Of a stretch of DNA of 64,000 nt, positions 56,786-64,000 are shown piece after piece. The stretch is from contig CAOLHI010001826.1 in NCBI GenBank assembly GCA_948474755.1, forward strand, positions 186,001-250,000, read 5' to 3'. The notes beneath the pieces were generated by a model. That model had not been told where the DNA came from. It made no database searches and saw nothing but the letters and a program-made list of their open reading frames with translations. A program made the translations under genes and the position numbers. Source of the stretch: Ctenosaura bakeri (Eukaryota; Chordata; Lepidosauria; Squamata; Iguanidae). The first letter of the stretch is position 1. Each line of letters starts with the position of its first letter.

Positions 56786-58489
56786 AAGCTGGGAACAGTG
56801 ATTAGTAGAGAGAAACCTTCACACTTGACATGCTGCCACTAAGCACAATGGCACTGTGCATTCCAACAGAAAAGAAGAACCCAGTGGGAGATAATGTTGG
56901 GCATAACTTAGCCAGCACATTCCCGTACTCGGCTCAGGTGGGAAGACCAATGCATAGAGAAGGATACATTTTTGCAGGGGTGAAGTAGATGATATAGCCT
57001 TGAAGAACTGCTAGCTGCTTCTTCCACCCAGGCTCACAGATATTCCACAACAACCCAACCCACCATCCTCCTCCTCCTAATTACACATGCATAATATTCC
57101 AGAGTGCACTAGGGAGGTCCAGACTCACCAGCAACCCTTCATTGCATTTTTCTGCCATGGTCCAGGGCTGCAATGTAGGCTCCCACCTGTCTGCTGTCCC
57201 GTCTTGCTGGCTATACCTCCAGGATAAACAGCAAGCTCAGATCATATGGCAGCACCAATTAGACCAAAGGAATGGCAATCTGTGGAGAAGACAAAAGGGC
57301 AAAGGTCAGAGAAAAGAAACGTAACAAGCAACAGCAGCAACAATAATAGAAGATGCTTCCTTCCTTCACCCTGTACCCTAAATCTTCAGAGGGAAGCATC
57401 TGCAAGCACCCACTGGGAGTGTCATCAGGCTTATGTGCAAACTCAGTTTGGTTTGCTTCAAAAGGCCATCTTCTTTTTAACAGCAAACAAAAATAAATTA
57501 AAAAAATGTACTGAAGCTTCACATTCTACATTCAGCATATGCCCAAAGATGGTAAAAGAAGACATATCAGCAGGGTTGGGAGGGAATGCAGACATGAGGT
57601 TAACAAGAGGCTCTGTATCTGCCCCATTGTTGCTGATTCTTTCAGCCCACTACTGCCATCTCTGGAGTGAGAAGAGGCTGCAAGGGTGACACATGGCTGC
57701 AAAGAGCATAGCCAGCGCTCAAGGCAGGGGAAGTCTTCAGGGCACTGAGCACGCACAGGGGCACAGCTGCCATTCAGGACACAGATGGGAGGCAATTGCC
57801 TTCCACCCTGGTGCACCTCGTCACGTGCCAGGTCAGCTTTGTCATTGTGCTAGAGATCAGGAGGTACGGTCAGGCAAGGAGAAGGGGATGAGAAATTACC
57901 CACCCTCTCCTTAATACAATATAGAGCTGGTTAAGGAAGCTTTTTTCTAGTCAACAACAGTGCATTCGTGTCTGTTATCTTTCTCTCTCTTTCTCTCTGT
58001 TTGTTCACAGCAAAAGAGGGCAATATCAAAGACAATTTGGAAGATATAGTAAAATTGTATAAGGCGGTTGCAATGAGTGATTAGAGTAATTCCCTTTCAG
58101 GCTATAATTCCCAAAATCCTTCAGCCAGCATGAAGGATTCTGGGAATTTTGCTCTCCCAAAAGGACATTTTTTCAGTTCTGGTCATAGCAGAGCATAATA
58201 TAGCTCAGAGGGGTGGAGCATGAGAGAACGCCTTTAAACCATAACGCACAAGGGCTGGGTGAAGAGGGAGGGAGGGGCCCCTGTTGGTGGAGATAAGGAG
58301 TCAACTGCTTGAGCATTTCTCTACTCTCTTGTCCAGAGATCTCAGGTTGGGGGTATAAAACCTGAAAACTTCGCTCTGCTGGCATGATATAACTCCAGAA
58401 AAGGTGCCATGGAGAAAACAAAACCTCAGTTAACCCTTGACCTTTCCTTGGGCTCTCAGCTTGAGTGGCCCAAGTGCCCAGCTCTGTCT

Positions 58490-58860
58490 TGTTTGTTCAA
58501 CCCCACGGTTGTTCCAACAAGCTTAGGGCAGCATACGTGGCTCTCTTTCACAACAACTCTGTGAGGTAGCTCAAGATGAAAAAGGGTGACTCATAGTTCT
58601 TCCACTGCGTTTCAGGCTTAGAGAAGAACTGAACCTAGATTTCTCAAGTCTAAGGCCATTTCCGCACTACACTGTTATAGTGCTATTATTCCACTTTCAA
58701 CATCCTATGGAATTCTGAGGTTTGCAGTTTAGGAAGAGCTCTTTGGACTCAGTAAACTACAAACCCCAGAATTCCACAGATTGTTGAAAGTGGAATAATA
58801 GCATCATAACAGTGTAGTGGAAATGGTCTAAGTCCAACATTCTGACCGCTCTACCACACA
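58490..58860 (-). repeat. MIR/tRNA-like SINE interrupted by a MITE
   Basis: Left part: TTAGGGCAGCATACGTGGC, CAACAACTCTGTGAGGTAGC, GAACCTAGATTTCTCAAGTC. Right part after the MITE: GTCCAACATTCTGACCGCTC, TACCACACAG. The two halves make one SINE in reverse orientation, split at a duplicated TAA. Confidence 0.7.
58654..58828. mobile_element. Short palindromic Harbinger-like MITE inside a SINE
   Basis: 175 bp, ends GGCCATTTCCGCACTACACT and AGTGTAGTGGAAATGGTC, arms TATAGTGCTATTATTCCAC and GTGGAATAATAGCATCATAA. TAA duplicated at 58651-58653 and 58829-58831. Confidence 0.88.
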
Positions 58861-59352
58861 GTTTTTTCTGGAATCAAACTCACTACCTGGAGATTGAACC
58901 ACCCAACATGCATGCATATGTGTGTACATGCAAACACACACACACATACACACACATATGGGATGGAGGCGCTATAGGCCCTCTTAATGTACTATCTCAA
59001 TGTCTGTTGACAGTCCAACAACATGGCTTTTGCAGGAAAAGGGTCCTAAGAGTTCAGCCATCCCAGCTCTTATAAAAGTCTGCATAAGCATCCCATTCCC
59101 TCTTTGCCAGACACTGGTGGGTCCCAGGTGTCCTGTCATGGCCTCTAGAGAGTCATCGTGGTTGCATCAGAAATTTCTGGTCATCAGGGACTAAACATCA
59201 TCACAGACTCCTCACCTGGGGTCCAGCTTATGAAAGCATGGAAGTTAAGAGTCTAGTTCTTCCCTCCTCTCTCGGGATACGGTCAGATCTGAGTACCAAG
59301 AATAACTGGCACACAAAGCAGAGCTTGGGGGACCAGTCAGAATACATGGGAC

Positions 59353-60468
59353 ATGTATGTGTATTTGTATGTGCCTTCAGGTCACCTGTTAACTTATAGT
59401 GAGTCTATTAATTTCATTTGGTTCTCTTAGGCAAGGAATATTCAGAGGTGGTTTTTGCCCATTTCTTCCTCTGAAATGTAGCCTACAGCAATGATGTAGA
59501 CTCAGGCTGACTTACTCTGATTCAAGTCGGACTTAAGTCACTTCAGTGACTCACCTTGGACTCAGCTCGGCAATAATTGGCGCACTGACTCAACTTGACT
59601 CGAGACTTGCATATTTTTATTGACCAATTTGCTGCCCTTGGTTCAGTAACATAACACATTCATCCAGAAACCCTACAACTTTGGACAAAGCTTCCATCTC
59701 TGGTTACATGACAATCTGTGGACAATCAAGCCCAAAGTGTGAGTGCATTTCTCAGAGTGGAACAGCAATTGGGTTAGGCAATGGACTTGAGGTGAGTTTG
59801 AGGTCTGCTCAGTAGCCTGTGCTGCTGCATATCAGAGGAGCCTTCTAAAACTTTTCCTAAGAGTAGAAGACGAGACCTGCCCCCAGAGTGCAGCATGCAT
59901 TTCTCAAAGGGGCACAGCAAATATGTTAGGCAAGAGGACTGAGGAGGAAGGATTCTTTCTTCTAAAGCTTTTGAAGTTACAATAATGGGGAGCAAGAAAG
60001 ATCCTACTCCCCACTTCTGAAAAATCCTCCAGTTTCTGAAATGAGAAGTAAGAGGGATCCTATTCTCCACTTCTGAAGCTGCAAGCTCTTTTATGCCCAT
60101 TGGCTCAAGAGCCTCCAGCCTCAGGAAGGGGAAGTAAGATGGATTCTATTCCCCACATCCAAAACTGCAAATAGCAAAATCACAAATGTAGAGGGCCAAC
60201 TCTGCTTAAATTGTTAAAACTGATTTTATTCAACTCTGTCTGAAAATTCTGGAATATAGGTTGAGGTATAAAGTTGGGTCTCAGACTTGAGACTTGACTT
60301 GAAAGTATTTTCAAAGAGTTGAGACTTGACTTGTGACTTGGAATAAGACTTAAATAGTGGCCTACAGCACCTGGAATTTGTTTGTAGTCTCCCATCCAAA
60401 TACTAACCAAAGCTGACCCTGCTTAGCTTCCAAGATCAGATGGGATCTGGTGCCTTTAGGGTGAGCCT
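59353..60468 (-). repeat. 5S rRNA-derived SINE split by an 871-bp insertion
   Basis: The tail half (59353-59488: GTGCCTTCAGGTCACCTGTT, TCTTAGGCAAGGAATATTCA, CTTCCTCTGAAATGTAGCC) and the 5S-like half (60360-60468: TGTAGTCTCCCATCCAAATA, CTGACCCTGCTTAGCTTCCA, AGATCAGATGGGATC) match the intact 14.05-kb copy read backwards. The break is at GCCTACAG, which is repeated on both sides of the insert. Confidence 0.88.
59489..60359. mobile_element. hAT-like insertion with 8-bp target duplication
   Basis: 871 bp bounded by GCCTACAG (59481-59488 and 60360-60367). The element starts CAATGATGTAGACTC and ends AAGACTTAAATAGTG, so it begins CA and ends TG as hAT elements do, with weakly complementary ends. Sub-terminal GACTTGA/CAAGTC motifs recur many times at both sides (ACTTGAGACTTGACTTG near 60290). 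No transposase frame. A Tigger-like right end (AGAGGGCCAACTCTG, 60192-60206) lies nested inside. Confidence 0.75.
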
Positions 60469-63400
60469 TCAAAAATCATATTTCTAAAAATTCAAAATTT
60501 TCAAACCCACAGGGCTAAATAAGAATGCCAAGAGCCTCGTGCTCATTCCACTATGTGGACTTCTGGGATTTTTGCCTCAGTGGCATGCCCTGACACCATC
60601 ACCAAGGGTACTAACTCTCATGGGCTAAGTGGACATTTTACAGTGGGTGATGCTAGCAGCAGAGGATTTTCTGGGCAATTGCCCTGCCTCGTTCACAGAA
60701 TTTTACAGGGATTTTTTCCTTTGAAGCCCTCCAGTGTTCCTTCAGTGCTGCTTCTCTTTTTTTCCTTACCACAAAAATATTTGTCAGGGTAGTAAAATGA
60801 AATAGGACAAATGCTGGGTTTACACACAAGCTATGTAAACTATAGCTTAGTGTCTCAGGAGCTGAGCTGGGCTTCTGAGCAGAATTTTTTTAAATTTTAC
60901 ATAGTTGTTAGGATAACATATATTGTGGGAGCAATGGAACGGAGCCTCTTAAACCTGACATGGTTTAGGATACTTCCTCCTGACCATCAGAGGGCTGCAC
61001 AGAAGCATTCAGCAGAAACCAGAAGTTAAGTTTTGGCCACCAGAAGTAGCTTCTTCTCGCTCTGATTTCAATTTTTTCTGCTGTTTCAGGACCTCCAAAT
61101 CAGCCTTTATATCTCAACTGAACCCCACCAAGCCTATTTTGGGGTGGAAATTTTTTCAGTATTTTTTTTAATGTGGAGGGTAGGATGGGGTGGGGAAATC
61201 TGCTTGAGATTCTGCTAAAGGCTACATGTGACGCATGACCCATATAATTCCCATCCTTGCTTTACAGCTTGTCTTAATCCAGCCCTGAATCCATTGCTGT
61301 GTGATATCTTTTTTATGATCAGGAGTTCTAGGAGGTGTCTGTCTGGAATCATTCTCTGTATCAGAGACTCTTGTGCTGAAACAAAGTGGTGATTGTTGCT
61401 CCAGATTAACACAAACTATCTGGGGTGTGTCACAACATTTAGATGCTGAGACTGGACAAGAAATTACAATCTCTGTAGCAGGCATGACTTATAGGCACAA
61501 GGGCAGTGAGTCCTAAGAGAAGACAAGAGGGACAGACTGTATGTTGAGAAGAGCAAGAGAGATACAGCAGCAGGAGACTTGCTATGAAGAAAACAGAGCT
61601 TGGAAAAGCTATGCTTTTTGAACTACAAATCCCAGATCCCAACAATGGCCATGGGGATTATAGAAATTGTTATTTAAAAAAAAATGTTTTCCTAAGCTCT
61701 GGTATAAAAAGAGAAGGGCAGCACAGATATATTCCATTTAACAAAGCAGACGTGCTCTTCTGCATCGCTTCTTTAACAGGAAATTTCATACCAGAGGCAA
61801 AATGAATGTGGAATGAATAGATTCCTACACCACAAAAAAAGAACAGTTCAATATTTTTCAGGAAACTTCTTATTCAAAATTAACAACATTCATATATGTA
61901 TTGAAACAACCTGGCCAGGTAAGCCTTACATAAGAAAGCAAAAAGATTCTGAACCTTCTAGGGACTACTTCAAGACTTCTTCCAAACTGCATACAGACTT
62001 TTTTTTTATTTCATCAGCTTCTGCTTTTCTTATCATTTCCATTTTGCAAGCCAAATTTATAGTTCTATGTTTGTTTTTTAACATTCAAGGGAAAACTGGT
62101 GAGGCAGAGTTATCTGTTCTTCCCTATTCTCCCTGTTTTGCTGTTTATATGTGTTCAGTAAAGGATTCTGGAGGCAGATGCTGTTTACCATGCCTGTTGT
62201 AGGCAGGCACACATGGCAATGGTAGGATAGTCCAGAACAGAATCTTGTTCTTCCTCTTACTCAAGATTTATTGCATTGTTTACAGCAGACATGCTGCTCC
62301 AATCCAATACTGAAAGCTGGTGTTTCTTCAGCCTGCGTTCACCACCCTCACAATGACAACGCTGCTAAAAAAAAGTCAAGCTAGACAGAGAATGTGGAAG
62401 AAAAGGAGGGCTGAGAAGGCATAAAAACCCTTTGTAAAAAGGAGCTTCACTGTCAGAGACCATACCAGGCATCAGAGTAGAGTGGATTGAGCAAAGCACA
62501 GCTCTGGGGTGTCATCTGCCCCCACAAGCTGTTGTAACATCCCATACCCTGTCTGGACACCCTCAACTGCCTCTTTTCTGATTAAAAAAGAGGGTGTTGG
62601 TCTCTTATCGATGTTTCAAGGAACAGCAATTCACCTTTTAAATAGATTATAACCCTGCCGTTCACCACACTGTTCAACATTTTAAAAAAAATTCTCATTT
62701 TCTAAAACCAAAAGTGAAATTCAGACCACTTCTAGTTAGTTTTGTTTTCTCTGAGTTTTGGCAATGTGGGGCAGTCTGTGCAGCCCTCAGACAGTCCCAC
62801 AGACACAATAACAGACCCCTGAAACTGCTGCTGTTGCCCATCTCTGGTGCTGACACTAGAACTGGGTAGGAAAGCCCGCATCCTGAGAATTTAAATCTGC
62901 AGCTGCTTCTGTTACGAAAAAACCCCCAAGCAATTTTCTAGCACCTCTGGGTGCAAAGTAACTTTTCGATTTTTTAAAGCATAGTCCCAGGAGCCAGAAA
63001 GAGAAATGCAGATGACTTATGAAGTTCAAGTGGAAGCTCTTTGCCCTTCCTTGTGACTGACAGAAATCAGAAAAGTGAGACAATGCAAAAGAGGTAAATA
63101 GGTGCAACTTTGGTTTACATCTCAGCACTTTGGGCAACCATGGCACAGAATTCTTTTCTTAAAGTTCAGAATGAGTATATGAGTGCCTCTAGGTATGTTT
63201 TTCATCACCACCCATTTAAGGTAAAAGGTGAATTCTCCACAAGATTGCAACCATCCAACCAGGAAACAGACTTCCTCAAATAACATGTGACATGCATAAC
63301 AGTTCTCTTTGCTGTCATCAAAGTCCAGGTCCTGTGATCAAAAATGAATTGAAAACACCCATCCAACTAACAAATTGTCCCTGATTTAAAAAAGAAACCC

Positions 63401-64000
63401 AAACAGCTCAGGATCCTTCCCAGAGCAAGCTTATGAAGAAAGGTCCATTTTACTTCAAGGAGGACATTGTAAGTACACTCTCCTGTAGCAAAGTGATTGC
63501 CATAGGAGCCAAGGTGAAAATGCAGCAAACACAACAAAGAACACACTGAGGGCAGCAGAGAACCAAATGGAACACTGAGAAGAGAGGGGAACAGAGGGCT
63601 CTTTTCTGTTCCAGGATCCTGAATGTGAGGAAGTACGTGAAAGACACTCCCTCCAGCTGTCAGGGATGAGAGAGAAGTTGCATCTTGCACAGCCAGGCAG
63701 GAAAAGAAGTTACACACAGAAAGTGTTATGTGATATGGAATCTAACTCTGCCTCTAAACTTAACTTGCGTTGCCTCTCATTCTGGATGGAGGCCTTAATG
63801 ATGTTTTCCCTTTTCATCCCTCAGCAGTCCTTGTCCTGCCAACAAATCCCCTAGTGCATTGGGATGCAGAAAAGCCCTTTGCTTCACCATGCCAAAAACA
63901 AGGAAGTGCAACAAGAATCCCTCTAAAGAGCAGGGACATCTCACAAAGGGGGCACGCGGAAGCTGTGCCCAGGGATGACACTGTGTCTCAGAGCCACTTT
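60469..64000. other. Noncoding upstream flank to window edge
   Basis: No gene recognised. An old palindromic element with AACTACAAATCCCAGATCC lies near 61600-61690. The longer frames (61813-62202 plus strand, 63717-63367 minus strand) show no domain and no splice-bounded coding pattern. Confidence 0.6.

Larger units (their letters stand above)
50538..58489. other. Noncoding upstream flank
   Basis: No gene recognised. Microsatellites at 51570-51604 (CA then GA), 52794-52830 (GACA), 55831-55880 (CT then CA) and 56186-56204 (GT). A 13-bp hairpin at 56756-56785, and a complex block at 54955-55110 that might be a conserved noncoding element. Frames over the repeats have no domain similarity. Confidence 0.6.

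Overview
This is a vertebrate, almost certainly squamate-reptile (lizard-type), nuclear genomic window. The evidence is the one recognisable gene, an intron-rich SLC6 transporter, together with a repeat set typical of squamates: tRNA-derived SINEs, SINEs derived from 5S rRNA with the same style of tail, CR1 LINE pieces, and many short palindromic DNA transposons. There are no bacterial-style operons, CRISPR arrays or rRNA operons. Most open reading frames here are chance frames in non-coding DNA.

Gene layout. The only protein-coding gene I can support is SLC6A9 (glycine transporter GlyT1), read on the minus strand. Nine consecutive core exons lie between 9686 and 1232, all with consensus splice sites and compatible phases. 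They encode the protein from just before TM1 through TM10. The exons for TM11, TM12 and the C-terminus lie beyond the left edge. A short alternative first coding exon is proposed at 32493-32528. It encodes 12 residues ending Pro-Gln-Glu-Gln, stops at a GTCAGT donor, is in phase with the core, and resembles the mammalian GlyT1b N-terminus. If correct, intron 1 is about 22.8 kb. I did not find a GlyT1a-type first exon.

9.7-32.5 kb (intron 1): no coding exons, but a dense repeat landscape. It holds a 5S-derived SINE at 14.05 kb, three related CpG-rich multi-hairpin MITEs (13.28, 19.63, 21.99 kb), short palindromic Harbinger-like MITEs (20.5, 28.9 kb), a 24-bp-arm hairpin (23.68 kb), a LINE reverse-transcriptase fragment (28.55 kb) and a pyrimidine microsatellite (29.65 kb).

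32.5-64 kb (5' flank or noncoding upstream part): no gene recognised. It holds a truncated CR1 LINE (37.6-38.96 kb), several SINEs, a minisatellite (45.7 kb), a 477-bp multi-hairpin element inserted in a CR1 tail (47.0 kb), a Tigger-like element (50.07 kb), more palindromic MITEs, and a 5S-SINE split by an 871-bp hAT-like insertion (59.35-60.47 kb). A palindromic homeodomain-type motif cluster at 34.16 kb, 1.6 kb upstream of the proposed first exon, is the best regulatory candidate.

I see no novel multi-gene system. The most unusual content is the family of CpG-rich multi-hairpin DNA elements and several nested insertions whose target-site duplications can be read directly.
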